A stretch of 64,000 nucleotides of DNA from positions 78,881,234 to 78,945,233 of the forward strand of contig OY970827.1 of the NCBI GenBank assembly GCA_963853835.1. Reading direction: 5' to 3'. A program made the position numbers and the translations under genes. Source of the stretch: Calendula officinalis. Lineage: Eukaryota > Streptophyta > Magnoliopsida > Asterales > Asteraceae. The notes beneath the pieces were generated by a model that made no database searches, was not told the DNA's origin, and was given only the letters and a program-made list of their open reading frames with translations. Below, one piece after another: positions 47,739 to 60,410 of this stretch (position 1 is the stretch's first letter; every line of letters begins with the position of its first letter).

Positions 47739-50700
47739 TCAAGCTTTCATTGCAGAAATCTCTTGAAGCAAGAACGTTGACTCTGCAGCAAAGTCAACAG
47801 GAGCAACAGACTTAACTGTAATCCTCTGTTTTTTCTCATTATTGTACTCACGTGGTGCAACCATCACTCTGAAAACATGTGGGACCCATGTAGCCTTTTT
47901 AATTTGTGTTTGAAAATCACTTAAATCATCCTGCAAATACCAAAACAAATATCATAAACAAACTTTAAATAAAAACATAATTTAATAATCAATAAATTAT
48001 AGATTATAAATTACCTGTGACTTCATTTTATCAAGTTCATCAGCAGAACAACCAATTATTCTCTCAGCTTCATCACTAAAAACAGAAAACCATGCTCCAC
48101 CACTTGCATCAGAAAACTTTGCACTCAGTATATACCTGAAATTAATTATTAATTAATATTTTATATAATTAATTATCTTGCTAATTCAGTTATTAATTAA
48201 TTAACCACCATCAATTTCACAAACCTTAAACTGCAATCATTTTCATCTTTTTGGCATGCATCACACCTATAACCAGACCCCATATTTTCAGTTACTTTTT
48301 TGTTACACGTTTTGCATGCTCGATAAGACATGGCTTGATCACTTCTAATCAAACTCATACAAGCTCGCGTGCTATAAAAAACCGGCTGCAACACAACAAG
48401 ATTCATTTTTTTATAATATTTGATCATATTTAATATAAAAATAATTACTTTTTATAATAAAGATGAATAAAAATGGTACCTTTACTTCGCCTAAAGATGG
48501 GTTGCTAGTAATTTGATCAAGTGTTACACGATCAGAGTAAAAAGATCGACCGCCATTTTTCATTGAAGGGCTCAAAGTGGACCCCACAGATTCCATATTG
48601 GTTTCTTTGCCTTCTGATAAATACCATGATTTTAATTTTTGGGAATTAGGGTTTTCTGGGTTTATTTCTATGATGCTTTTGCCTACTGTTGACAAAGATA
48701 CCCCTGGAGAAAAAAGGCAAAATGTAAGAAATGACAAAAATACCCCTGTTAAAGATATTTTTACCTTGGAAATCTGATACACGTAGAGATTTGATTGCAA
48801 TTATGGGTGATTCATCAGCCATGTCTAGTAGTTTTTGACCAAGATCAGTTGCAAGAGTGTTCCACAAAGATACAACTACTGTCTTTTTCCTGAAATATTA
48901 TTTTTTGATTAACAAAAATATAAAAAATAAAAATAAAAGTGGCAATTTTTACACATTTACTTGAAACTGGTTGTTGGTTGATTCAGGCCACAATTTTTCT
49001 AAGAAATCAAACAAATAATATATTTTTTTAAACTATTATTTTAAGAATAACATTATAAGACTGTTTACTATTAAAAGAATTGAAAAATAAAACTGGAAAA
49101 AGTAGTCTTACGTGTCATCTGCAATGACAATATCACGTTTTGGGATGCTTTCATTATCAATTTTCCTACGAATGCTCATTGTTGGAGATACACTTTGCAC
49201 AACACCAATAACATCTGTGATCCAAAGTTATTATTGTTATAATCAATAAATATTTAGAAAAATATATGTGAAAAGATTTAAGTAAATATTCATACCAACA
49301 AGCTCCCTGCTATTAATGTAAGGTCCCAACTGATCAATTGGGACAAAATCAAACTCAGTTTCTGGGATAAAAGCAGCTTCATTAACTGCTAATTCAACTT
49401 GAGAATTTTCATTTAAAGTCATTTCATAATCATTTTGTACGGTCTTGAATTGTTTGTTAGCCACTTTTAAAGTCCCCTTTGATATGTAATAAACTTTTCC
49501 CATTTCAAATACATCAAAAAACTTATTTGCAGCCTCGTTAAACATGGTTGCTTGAATTTGAGTACCCTGAAATTTTCATAACCATTTGTTTAAAAAAAAA
49601 ATTAAATAAAAATAAATTGATTTATTAGAAAATATTGACTTACATCTTCATCGGTTAATTCCACATTAAAAACACATCCTTCACCCCTTGCATTTTTGTA
49701 ATGTCGCATTGTTCCTTTTGCTGTTACACGGACTTTAATTGTCCAGTTTCCTTGATAAGGGTTTAAGGAAGCAAGTGGGTGAACTCGTCTAGTCATCGCC
49801 ATGCGTGCAGAAGGTGCCATGCTGGAATTTAAAATTATTTTTAATTAATTATAAAAACAGTAGCTAGATTTAATCATCTAATTGTGATTCAAATTTTTCA
49901 AAAATTGCCAAACATTTGAAAAATAATACTTACTTTCCATTTTGTTCATGGATAATTTGAACTGCTGATTTGGTGACAACATCTTGTTTTGGCTTCAACA
50001 TAATTCCTGGACCTTCAGTCTTAACTTCTACTTTAACTTCGGCTTCTAAAGGAGGAGATACTGCTTCACATTTTGTGACAATCAAGTACCTAATGCAACC
50101 AAAACCAAATAGGTTATATTAGAATTCTATAAAATGTTGAAAAAAATCAAATTTACACATTTGTTTTGCAACCAAGTTACAAGTAAAATCTTACTTTTCA
50201 TTCTTGTTTGGAATGTCATTCAGAGTGTAGTCAATTACACGAATGAGGCCCAAATTTTGAATGTTTCCATTGATAACTTCAGATGACAAACTAGACTGCA
50301 AAATTGCCTTCAACTTCATCTTACCATCAGTCACAGTAAACCTGTTAACAGGTTAACAAAACAACTGATGTTTAGAGAAATTTACAGCATCGTATAAGTG
50401 AATACCAAATGACAAGATAATAAACCCAAATCGTATGATATCCAATGATATATAAACTAGAGCATTTTGACCTAATTTTTTTAATCTGCTGTTCAGTTTA
50501 GTAGCAGCAATATAAACACTATAATATGCATTACTTACGAGGTTAACGGATTTAAAGCATGCAAGTTATAAACTAGTTAACATTTTAACTGAAATTCGAG
50601 CTTAAAACCAAAACAATCCTAAAAATCAATCTATATCTCTAGTACCAAAATCAAAATTCTGAGTATATTGAAGCGATAATATGAGAGAACCAAGTGATGT

Positions 50701-51021
50701 ATACAAACATCGGCGCTTAAAAAAGACCCCAATTTGACATTAGAAATACCTAAATGGGAAATGAAAACCTAAATCAGCTTAAACAGATACATTTCTCGAT
50801 CAATTAAGGACATAATAAACAATACACTTCAGATCCGAAACATGAATCAACAAAACAGCATAACATATCGATTAAACAGCTTTATAAACTTACGTGTATC
50901 TGTTTCCAGCAGACTTGATTTCGAGTACTTGAACAACGATTTCAGGAAGAACAGCAGAAGAATCTGGATTAGGGTTTGACAATATAGTAGAAATCGCATC
51001 CGAGCTCACCGATTTCGCCAT
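47739..51021 (-). CDS. RPA1A: Replication protein A 70 kDa subunit (RPA1)
   Basis: 601 residues from eleven exons (minus strand order): 51021-50894, 50341-50195, 50089-49934, 49821-49644, 49566-49296, 49214-49112, 48889-48765, 48703-48480, 48385-48225, 48135-48015, 47930-47739. RPA1 is the large subunit of the ssDNA-binding heterotrimer needed in replication, repair and meiosis. The N-terminal OB fold (LKAILQSSLSSEVINGNI) is followed by DBD-A (HPLASLNPYQGNWTIKVRVT), DBD-B (DVIGVVQSVSPTMSIRRK ... LWNTLATDLG) and DBD-C with a zinc ribbon at C468, C471, C485 and C488. All splice phases fit. The length is slightly below Arabidopsis RPA1A (about 640) because the linker after the N-terminal fold is short. 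It falls in the RPA1A/D-like group by length. Two E2F sites precede the gene. Confidence 0.92.
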
Positions 51022-51154
51022 TTCTTCTTGCTCTTAAATGGAAATTAAACCAACAAAACTCAAAAAGAAAACCCTAACTCACTCCCTCTTTTTCTCTCTG
51101 TAGATCTGCTGTGAATCGAGAGAAATGGTAAATAGAATTAGGGGGAAAGGGGGA

Positions 51155-51166
51155 TTTTTATATAAG
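51155..51166 (-). promoter_or_regulatory. TATA box of RPA1
   Basis: CTTATATAAAAA on the minus strand, about 135 bp upstream of the start codon. Confidence 0.6.
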
Positions 51167-51171
51167 TGGTT

Positions 51172-51181
51172 TTGGCGCCAA
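51172..51181 (-). promoter_or_regulatory. E2F-type site, palindromic
   Basis: TTGGCGCCAA, a palindromic form of the E2F consensus TTTSSCGC, just upstream of the TATA box of RPA1. S-phase genes in plants commonly have such sites. Confidence 0.65.
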
Positions 51182-51247
51182 TAAATTGAAATTTTAGATG
51201 CCGTTTTGTGTGTATTCGCGGGTTTTACTAATCTTTTTTCAATATCA

Positions 51248-51260
51248 TTTTCGCGCCAAA
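51248..51260 (-). promoter_or_regulatory. E2F-type site, canonical
   Basis: TTTTCGCGCCAAA on the plus strand (TTTGGCGCGAAAA on minus), a textbook E2F site about 230 bp upstream of the RPA1 start codon. Confidence 0.7.
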
Positions 51261-51299
51261 TGTCGGGTTAATAGGCGTTGCAAAGTGTCTTTAGATCTT

Positions 51300-52496
51300 A
51301 CTTATTTTAGTTTAATATTTATTTTAAGCGTCATGAAATTTTCTAAAGAAATACTTCCTCTGATTCAAATTTGGTGTATCAAAAAGTTTTAAGCTAGACT
51401 TTTTTAATTATATTGAAACTCAGAGTTTACTATATAATCCTTTTTATAAGAATTATGGGAAAAAGATGCTTTAAGATATTTATGATGTATATATTATTTG
51501 TGTTTGTTGCAGTCGTTTATACTTTTAAAAATGAAATAGTAAATTTTCAGTTTTAATTGCATACATTATAAAAATGAATTTAGTTTTCAGTTCTCAAATT
51601 CAATGAGATACATTTAATAAAATAATATTATTAACAAAGACTCAATCATTAATTATCTTTTAAAAATATTTTTTCTATTCAAACTAATCTTATATTTTAA
51701 TCAATATTATTACCAAGCATCTTATCACTAATTATCTCCTAAAAACTTATGTATAAGTGATAAAATTTTTGTGGGATGAAAGGGGTAGTTGCGTGTGATT
51801 ATCAACTTTTAGTATATAAGAATATTCATTTATGTCTATCGCTCAACCTAAAACTCAATCTTTATCTGTGTCCCTTGAAGTTTTATCATTATTTATCTAT
51901 AGTTGTGCTTATAAAAGACAAAGTAGGATGATCTTCATAGTGACACTTATCTGTTATGAATAACATGTTTTTGTGCTATACTAATATAAGCACTTATGTT
52001 TTGTTGCTAGACACACTTTGCTTTGTTCATACTTTTCAGTTAATATTAATAACTCTTTCGTGAATAAAGCTCGTGCATCGCACGAACCATGCTGACCATG
52101 GGGAAAACAATATCCCATACTTTTTCGGTTAAGTTATACTGTCTGGAGTAAGACATAAACAAACAGACACATTATGATTTTCCTCATATAATTACTTTCC
52201 CATTAAATCGATCAAGTCGAAATCAAACTCCTCCTTGAATATTTAAGAAATCATGATCGTTTAACGGCAAATTATCGAACTATCAAACCAAATAATGGCA
52301 TTCAAACATTTCTTGGGTGCATCATACCATCTTTTCTAAATACAGGGGCCTCTATGTAGTATTACTAAACTTTGGGGTTAGTCGCTATTTTAAGTAGTTA
52401 GTTTACGATCGGCCCAAATAGTACTACGGCGATTTATACTGTAAATCGACAAACTTTAAAAGGAGGAGATCGCGAGAAGAAAACAGATCTAAAACG
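51300..52496. other. Intergenic between RPA1 and Asterix genes
   Basis: Contains a decayed Stowaway-like MITE (about 51590-51790, ending TGTGGGATGAAAGGGGTAGT) and AT-rich DNA. The two genes are divergent. No clear TATA box was seen for the plus-strand gene. Confidence 0.5.
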
Positions 52497-54235
52497 ATGT
52501 CGTCGTCCGGCAATGATCCCCGGCAACCGTCGACGGCCAAGCCTTACAAGCCTCAACCAGTTCACCCTGATAATCTCCCAATTGATTACTCTGGTTTCAT
52601 CGCCATCATCTTCGGTGTCGCCGGCGTTATGTTCCGGGTGAGTTATTTTATACAAATTCGATCAAACGGTTGCAAGCTTGTATATGTACATATATGCATG
52701 TTTATTCATGTTGAATGATTGTATATACTGTTTGAGTTTCAGTTACAGAAGAATTGAGATCTGGATAAATAGTTCAGTAACTTTTATAATGTACAGTACA
52801 TTATTAGGGCTATTTTCCTATCTGAAATCAGTATAATTGTTTTGATGGTTCATGAGAGAATCAGTCTGCTTTAATTTGATATTATATGATAGTGCATACT
52901 AAGGAGCTCTTGATTTGTGAAGGTTCAGCATAATATTAGGCCATGTTTTAGAATAAAAATCTGAAACTGGAGTAGAAATTGTTGATTGTTTACTGCTACA
53001 ATTAACATTTGATTATCTTCAAACGTAAAGTCTCATGGAGTATCAAATAGAGGTTATAGACTTGTAGTAAATTGATTTAAAATCCTACCCTATATATGAG
53101 GCCTAAATTTGAAGAGGGTTGGACACCATGGCAATTTCAAGCATTCCTATTCGTCCATAATGCCACTTGGAATTCCCTGATTGGTCCACGTCATTTGCAC
53201 TAATACAAACGAATCTGGTACAGCTTACGGTCTACATTCATACGCTCCATATACGGCAAACGAATCTGGTACGGCTTACGGTCTACATTCATACGGCTTC
53301 CTACATACAAGGAAACAAATAAATAACTATTTAAAAGATCCTACATACAAGGAAACAAATAAATATTTAAAAGATCAATCAGCGACTCAATCGTATTTAT
53401 TCAGAAGTGATACACGACTCAATATAATTTCCATAAAACCGGCATTCTATGATTACGGCATAAAAAGCTGGATTGTGCAACGGAACCAGACTTCAGATAT
53501 TACGGATTACGGCATAAAAAGCTGGATTCTTCATTTAATAAAATGCCCGTGTAACATTTCTTCATTTACCGTTTTTTTGTACAAAATCATCATCACATCT
53601 ATCGATTATTATGTCATTTAGAAATATATAAAGTTTTAGGACATTTTTCTACATACTAAAATTTACAGCATACCCGCCCATCGGGCGGGTTTTGTAGCTA
53701 GTATAGGGATATGATTTGTGAAACTTTGTTGAATTATTGATTGCATCTCTAGTGTTTTTTAGATCCATGGTTTTGATTTGTGAGTGTACATTAGATAAAA
53801 TATTGTTTGATTATAGAGAGTGTTACATTATGGATTATTATTATTAATATTATTATTATTTTATTTTATTTTGCACATATGCAGTACAAGCTTGGTTCAT
53901 GGCTTGCTCTCATATTCTGTGCCCAATCCCTTGCTAACATGAGGAATATCGAGACTGATTTAAAGCAGATTTCTACAGGATTTATGTAAGTTTGTTTTAC
54001 ATTAAAAGCAATTAATGTGCTTTCGGTTTCGTAACTTCTATATGTTATCTTTATACGCCAATTTGCAGGCTTCTTGATAACTTTTATATAAAAGTGGCAT
54101 GTTTTTATTGAAGATGATGCATACCAACACTTTTCTTTTTTCTTGTTGATTTTGTAATATATGATGTTCAGGTTTGCTGTTATGGGAATGGTTACAAATT
54201 ATTTGAGTCCTGCTAAAGGAGGAGTGAAGACTTGA
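52497..54235 (+). CDS. Protein Asterix (PAT complex subunit homologue)
   Basis: 101 residues from three exons: 52497-52637, 53885-53985, 54172-54235. MSSSGNDPRQPSTAKPYKP and DYSGFIAIIFGVAGVMFRYK, then FCAQSLANMRNIETDLKQIS and AVMGMVTNYL, match the widely conserved Asterix/WDR83OS family. In animals this protein forms the PAT complex with CCDC47, an intramembrane chaperone for multi-pass ER proteins. Two to three hydrophobic segments are visible. The length is normal for the family. The start has an upstream purine-rich leader and no competing ATG. Intron 1 (1.2 kb) hosts a Helitron. Confidence 0.93.
53083..53701 (+). mobile_element. Non-autonomous Helitron in Asterix intron 1
   Basis: The right end has the hairpin CCCGCCC-ATC-GGGCGGG, then TTTTGTAG and CTAG (53698-53701), followed by T: the Helitron 3' pattern of a hairpin, a short spacer, CTRR and host T. 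The proposed left end is TCCTACCCTATATATGAGG at 53083, preceded by A. Inside, about 45 bp starting at acaaacgaatctggta is duplicated (53206-53300), and 'acggcataaaaagctggatt' occurs twice (53455-53530). No Rep/helicase coding. Confidence 0.75.
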
Positions 54236-55928
54236 TTCTGCCAGTCATTCAAGGTGTTCATCTGACAAATTTTCACAAGAATATCATTGAGATGAAATTT
54301 AAAACCACAACCTATGTTTGGTGGTATGTTAAGAAGCACATTTGGTACCGCTAGATTAAAGACTTGTTTTGTAATTTAAAAGTTATAAGATTTTTCAAAT
54401 TTATGTCGCCTAAACGTTAATTTTAAATAATTGTTTGTTTATTTATATTTGTAGAACGACTATTCTGCAAGACAAAAAGTTTCACATCTATAATTATCAA
54501 CTAAAGCATATATGAAAGTCTAATATTTAGTATCTTTTTTTAAACATACTATTAGAGATTGAAAAATTTCTTGAAACTGATGATCGAAAGCTCAAGTTTT
54601 AGGGCGCGTTTGGTAGGGAGAAATTCAGAGAAATGAAATGCTGAGAAATGAAATGGGCTGAGAAATGAAATGAATTCCAGTGTTTGGTAATATCAGGGAA
54701 TTAACATGAGAAAATAGCTGAGAAATCAATTCCCCTGTTTGGTAAGAAAAACTGGAGAAATGAAATGACTTCATATACCATCAATTAAACAATAAACTGT
54801 AACAAAGGATTTCAACTAAAAGCCTCTGTATCCTTTTTGCTTAAATCCATGTTTTATATAGCAAGTGTTAATAATGATGCATGACATGTACTTCATAAAA
54901 ATAAGTCTACAGATAGCAAATTAAAACAAATGTTTGCTAAAAAAGTAATCGATCAAATCTAAAATTATAATCAAATTGAACCAAAAGTTGCTTCTATTCA
55001 ATGGGAATTTGCAGAACAAACAAGTGAACAAACAAAACAATTTGCAGACAAAAATTATTATGAAAAACTAACCTGTGTACATACAAAACAATGGGAATTT
55101 GACTAATTTTAACTAATCCCAACATTGACTTTGATGTTGATAAAGCATACTAGAAATTGTTTAGGGTTTTGAAATTGGATGAAAAAATACGCTTGAAATT
55201 GCTTAATGAATGGAATTGTATGACAGCAAATGGAATTTTACAAAAATGGTTTGTGTAGCTTGATATAATTTGCGGTTTTGGTCCCTATAAATTAACCTTA
55301 TGCTATTATGGTATATGTGGTTTCAATTTTATTACACCCTTAGTCCATTATCCACTTACAATGGCCAAACTACCATTTAAGTATTATTTTGTTCATATTC
55401 TTTCAATTTTGCACTTTGGAGGAGGGCTGCTAGTAGATCTATAATACCAACTTAAAAATTACTGGAATATTTATTTGTTAATAAACTATTATCTATAGTG
55501 AAATAATAATTTTTTTGAGCCCCAAACTAATAACAAGTAGGCACAAAAAGTAGGTACTAATACCATTATTCTTTTGTATATGTTTGAATAACGCAAAAGT
55601 TCAGGTACTAATAATCTATTAAAGAAAAAAAAAAAAAAAAAAAAACTCAGGGGACAGACAGGTGATCAAGCATCTTCTATTCTTCTTTACTTGTATATTT
55701 ATATTTTATTTCATTTTCAGACAACACAAACAAAACCACCAATTTGTTGCAAAAAAACATAATCTATTCCCGATAACCAATCTCAAACACCTCTAAATGA
55801 CGATAACACCCTCGACCACAAATATAACAACTACAAAAACAAGAAAGAAAAAAAGTCTAATAAGTTGAGTTTGCCACGTCAGTTCTACCTTCATCACATA
55901 ACTTGATAATCTTCATCCTCAATTCTTC
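54236..55928. other. Intergenic, no gene seen
   Basis: 3' flanks of two convergent genes. The sequence from 54602 (GGGCGCGTTTGGTAGGGAG) looks like one end of a DNA transposon whose other end I could not find. A poly-A run of about 22 lies near 55624-55645. Confidence 0.5.
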
Positions 55929-57791
55929 TCATGGCTCAATATAAAACAGAGGCTGCAAATAAAATTTGTGTTTTTCATTCATATAAAATACATAAAAAAA
56001 TATATATATATTTTTTAATAAATGTAGAGAGAGTGAGAGAGAAATACCATATCCAAACTAACTGGTTTCCCATCCTCAGCAACAATATCGACTATTGTTC
56101 CCTCATGTTCAGCCTAAAATAACAAAATAAATCACATTATTATTAAAATAATATTATATTTTTTAGATTAAATTTGTTAAAAATAAGCCAAATTGTGAAG
56201 GAAAGTGAGTTACCTCGATCTCGTTCATCAACTTCATTGCCTCAATAATGCATATTACTTGACCTTTATTAACCTTATCTCCAACCTGCTCAAAACATGC
56301 ATCAAATATATACATCCTAAATATTAAATCCTTATTATTAAAACATTTTAATTTTTCTAATCACATTTGACACACTAACTTTATTTGAAAATAAAATAAA
56401 ATAAATTCCAACATGTACCATTACTTATCCGTTTTGACCCGTTACACAACCAACCAGGTGGATATATCGACCCATTTACTTATAATAGGTCAATTTGGTT
56501 GACCCGAACCAAAAGTACCCATTTTGACCCGTTTCCCAACCGGCCCGACCCGCCAAAAGTTTTGAAATCCAAGCAACATTACCTTGACAAAGGGGGCAGC
56601 TACAGGTGAAGGTGCACGGTAGAATGTTCCATCCATGGGGGATTTCAATGAAGGAAGTGAGGATTTTGGTTTTTGAGGTGCAGGTAATGCTGGCTGGGAT
56701 GCTGGCGGTGATGTGGCGGGACCCTCCGGTGGTGGTGGTGGTTGTTGGTGATACATTTGTGGTGGTGGTGATTGCATCATCATCATTGGTGGTTGAGGTG
56801 GTGGTGGTAAAGCTTCTTTTTTTCTTATGACAACTTCACAATCTTCTTGTTTTAAATGTAGTTCCATTATGTCTCTTGAATCCAAAAGCCTGAATAAAAA
56901 AAAAGATAATTAATAAATTAACTAATTTTAAGTAATTGACTTTATAGTTATATTGGGACTAGAAAGTGTTTGTGAATTATTAGGAATTTAATATCTTATC
57001 TAATTTAAACAAAAAAAAAAAAACAAAATACATATAAAAAAGATATTATCATACTCAACAAGCCCTGATACTTGATTCATAAATGCAGTGATGGATGCAA
57101 TATCAGGAACTGTGTTCTTCTTAGAAGATATTTTGCTTGATTCTTCTGGTTTCTCTGATTCTTGTGCAGAATTTGATGATTTCCCTTCAGTAATCTGAAA
57201 AAAAGAAGAATTTTTTTTATTGGATAAAGGTTGGAAATAAAAACAAAAAAAACAAAAATTATTTAATAACATGCATTTCATAATAATACATAGCTTACCT
57301 CATTAAGCTGAGCAGAAACTTTCATAGCACCGTTCTGGTTCTTCTTGGTTGACTGCATGATTTCTTAAAAGTTAGCAAATTGGAAACCAAGGCCATAGAA
57401 TTCTATTCATCATAGTAATGGATCAAATAAATAAAAATTAATATAAGGGAGAACGATTAATCACATTTGCCTTAAAATCAACTACAGAGATGAATAATCT
57501 AACTAATTCAACATCAAAACTACCGCATTGAGTAAAAACTCAACTAATTACAAACACGTCTCAATAAAACAAACTAAATTCAATATTTTGCATTCGAAGA
57601 AATGGAATTTCAAAATTACAAAATACCTGAACTCGTAGAGAAGATGATCGTGAAACAAAAGCTCGATTGGATCTAAAATCGGATTGAAAGATGACAACGG
57701 AAGTGTTACGGTGGTTGGAATTGTGCTTAGGGTTAGGCTGCGGCACAATTAAAGCACAAGTTTTAGGGCAAGAAACTGAGAAAGACGCCAT
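55929..57791 (-). CDS. BCCP: Biotin carboxyl carrier protein of plastid acetyl-CoA carboxylase
   Basis: 275 residues from seven exons (minus strand order): 57791-57627, 57352-57299, 57194-57055, 56889-56583, 56285-56214, 56113-56048, 55952-55929. BCCP carries the biotin that is carboxylated and passed to carboxyltransferase to make malonyl-CoA for fatty acid synthesis in plastids. The N-terminus is Ser/Arg-rich and acid-poor, like a chloroplast transit peptide. A variable part rich in Pro, Met and Gln follows. Then comes the biotinyl domain, PMDGTFYRAPSPVAAPFVK, VGDKVNKGQVICIIEAMKLMNEIE (Lys240 is the biotin site), ending PLFYIEP. The exon 3 donor splits a Glu codon. Length and domain order are normal. 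Confidence 0.95.
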
Positions 57792-57939
57792 TGATGAGTT
57801 TAATTGGAGATGAAATTGGGGAATTTTGAAGGAGATTAGTAGGGATTTAGTGGCGATTAAAACAGAGAAAATGGGAAGAAAATGGGTGGGTAAACTAAAC
57901 TGTACCCACATGAACTGAAGTCCACTTGTGTGGGAGGTG

Positions 57940-57951
57940 TATTTATATATC
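57940..57951 (-). promoter_or_regulatory. TATA box of BCCP gene
   Basis: ATATATAAATAC on the minus strand, about 150 bp upstream of the start codon. Confidence 0.5.
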
Positions 57952-58003
57952 GACTTTTAAATTTTAATAAAATAAATTTAAGTGTTTACTTTTTTTTTTA
58001 GGG

Positions 58004-58096
58004 CTTTGCTAATGATAAGGCTGTCATTAAGAGTGGATAATTGGATTTTTGGTTAAAAAGAATTAGCCACTCTTAATGACAGCCCTTAGCAAAAGG
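58004..58096. mobile_element. Short hairpin MITE
   Basis: GGGCTTTGCTAATGATAAGGCTG is mirrored by CAGCCCTTAGCAAAAGGG, with 'tcattaagagtgg...ccactcttaatga' paired further in. It is related to the elements at 29180 and 46960. Confidence 0.6.
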
Positions 58097-58452
58097 GAAT
58101 TCATTTATGTACCACAATTTTTACTTCTTATACCACAATGTATAAGTTTTACAGCTAACTGTACAAGCATGTTAAGCAACTGTTGTGGTAGATGAATTAA
58201 AAGTTGTGGTAGGAAAATCACCACCTTTAGCAAAATCCTTTTTTAATACATTTTATTTAGGATTGTGGTTCTTGGAATTGTGTTTACAATATTTAATTGT
58301 AGTTTATTAAAAGTTTATTACTATTTAAATAAATTTTTAATAGTTTTTTTATTACTGGAATATTTAACTTTTAAAAAAAATCAATATAACTATTTATTTT
58401 TATATAACTACTTAATAATCTTTCAAGTTCCCATTTCACCTTCAAGTTTTGT

Positions 58453-58671
58453 CCCTAAATAAAGTTCTCATTTCTAAAACTTAAGGGACCCACTTAATAT
58501 AATAATATTATTACCAATACTTTCACCACTAACTATCTCTTAAAACACTTTCTCTCTCCAATCAAACCTTATATTTTATTCAAAAGTAATACCAAATACC
58601 CAACCACTAACTATCTCCTAAAATGTTGTGCCCAACACAAATGAGAACTTTATTTAGGGACGGAGGGAGTA
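58453..58671. mobile_element. Stowaway-like MITE, left end truncated
   Basis: GTCCCTAAATAAAGTTCTCATTTC at the left pairs with GAGAACTTTATTTAGGGAC at the right, then GGAGGGAGTA. The left CTCCCTCC is missing. Confidence 0.65.
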
Positions 58672-58725
58672 TTAACTAAGTATTCTCAATTACCATAAGT
58701 GATGTAATATTTAAATTAAATTATA

Positions 58726-58990
58726 CTCCCTCCGTCCCATAAAAAACTTCTCATTTGTCTTTTACACAAGTTTTTAGGTGATAGTTAGTGGTGGGATCAT
58801 TGATAATACTTTTGATTAAAATATAAGATTGAGTTGGAGCAAAGAACGATTATTAGTGGATATTAGTGGTTGAGTCTTTAGTAATAACAGTTTTTTATTG
58901 TGTTGAGCCCATCAAATATGAGAACTGGGAAGTTTTTTGTGGGACAAAAATTTAGAGCGAAATGAGAAGTTTTTTATGAGACAGAGGGAG
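58726..58990. mobile_element. Stowaway MITE
   Basis: CTCCCTCCGTCCCATAAAAAAC...GTTTTTTATGAGACAGAGGGAG with TA on both sides. Confidence 0.85.
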
Positions 58991-59819
58991 TATTGAATTA
59001 CTCATAACAAAATCTTTAAATATCCATTTATAATAAAATTGAATTTCAATAAATGAATAAAAGAATTGGATCTCGAATCCCAAACATGTAAATGGTCATA
59101 GCTTTCGGCTCATTCTCATCTTTATAAAGTTATACGACATTTTTTTGGTTATGTTTTTTGACCTCGAGAATAGCTGTCCTTTGTTTGTTCGTTTCTATCC
59201 TTTTAGTTTACGTTTCGGCTTTTGGTTGATTTATATAGCTTTGTCTCCGGTTTTAGTTGTTTTTGTTTTGGTCCTTAATTTCTTGTTGCATAAGCTTATT
59301 TGTGAATTGTGTGATCAATGGTTCAGTTTTGGTAATAGAACTATAGTAGTCTATCGTTGTTAAGAAAGAACTTAATTAACTCAATCCATCTTTTACAATA
59401 AGGAATAACTCAACTTAAGTTGAACATTTACATCACAGTTATTGGAAATGGACAAACTGCGTATATATTTATTATAAGAGTAGATATTTCTTCCTATCAT
59501 TTCATTTTTTCCTATCATATTCATACCCAATTTGATAATGACAATTGTCAAAATCAATGAATTATATGAGAAAAGAGAATTGGTTGAAATTTAGAATTGA
59601 ATAAACATATGGGTAGGAAAAAATATCATTTCTCTTATTATAATTAAAATGCTATGAACAATCAATAATTGTTGCATCTATATTTTGTCATCTTTTACAA
59701 ACTTCAAGTTGCAGACATCTCATAGAAGGACCAAATATACGGAATTGAAAAACCAAAATGAAGAAACAATTGGTCGAAAATTTTAAAGTTTTTCAGTTAC
59801 ACACCGCAGCTCCATCTTC

Positions 59820-60410
59820 TTTCTTCATTGTTGTTGCAAAAATCGATGTTTTCTGAGATCGACATTGCTGCCAAAAACCTGAAAATCATTTATTTAAAGA
59901 AGAAAAGAGTGTTATATAATCGAAAAAAATAATTCATTTATTCAATCGGTATTCTAAAAATTGTGTATCCAACCTCAGAAACGTTGAGTCGGTTCTGGCA
60001 GATATCACAACAACCTGATAATCTCCATTCACCTATAAAATATTAATAAGATATATTTAAAAAAATACTTTAATTAGATGCATAAACTAATCAATGAAAC
60101 TAAATTACCCACATGATGTTATGGAGAAGCGGTCGGTTGCTGGTGGTTAAATGAAACTAAAATGCTATGAACAATCATCGGCTGCAATCTGCTGCACAGG
60201 GAAACATACACACACCAGATTAAAACCCTAAAAAGCATCGACTGCAGATTAAAAAAAATGAAGATATTTAGATCGAAAGACGCTAATTACCAAAACTAGG
60301 AGATCGGTAGCAAAGAAATGGCAGTGAAGAAAGGAACCAAATTTTGGGATTTTGATGCCTTCATTTGGAATTGGAATGATTCTTAGCCATGGATATCTGT
60401 GAGTATATAT
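59820..60410 (-). ncRNA. Possible spliced minus-strand transcript, unassigned
   Basis: Minus-strand CTATATATACTC at 60397-60408 looks like a TATA box. It is followed by ATG at 60389-60391 with a 9-codon frame, and then a second ATG opening a hydrophobic start (MKASKSQNLVPFFTAISLL) that soon stops. Exon-like blocks with acceptor and donor signals follow: 60031-59975 region (GEWRLSGCCDICQNRLNVSE) and 59879-59820 (VFGSNVDLRKHRFLQQQ, stop). I recognise no family. It may be a non-coding RNA, a small secreted-protein gene in decay, or chance. Confidence 0.25.

Noticed and set aside
52065..52100. 'gctcgtgcatcgcacgaacc' as a Helitron terminus
   Set aside because: The hairpin is present but no CTRR end follows, and no partner end was found.
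53181..53621. 146-codon frame in Asterix intron 1
   Set aside because: It lies wholly within the Helitron, contains its internal repeats, and has no homology I recognise.
54602..54760. Complete hAT or Harbinger element starting GGGCGCGTTTGGTAGGGAG
   Set aside because: I could not find a matching inverted end downstream, so only one terminus is supported.
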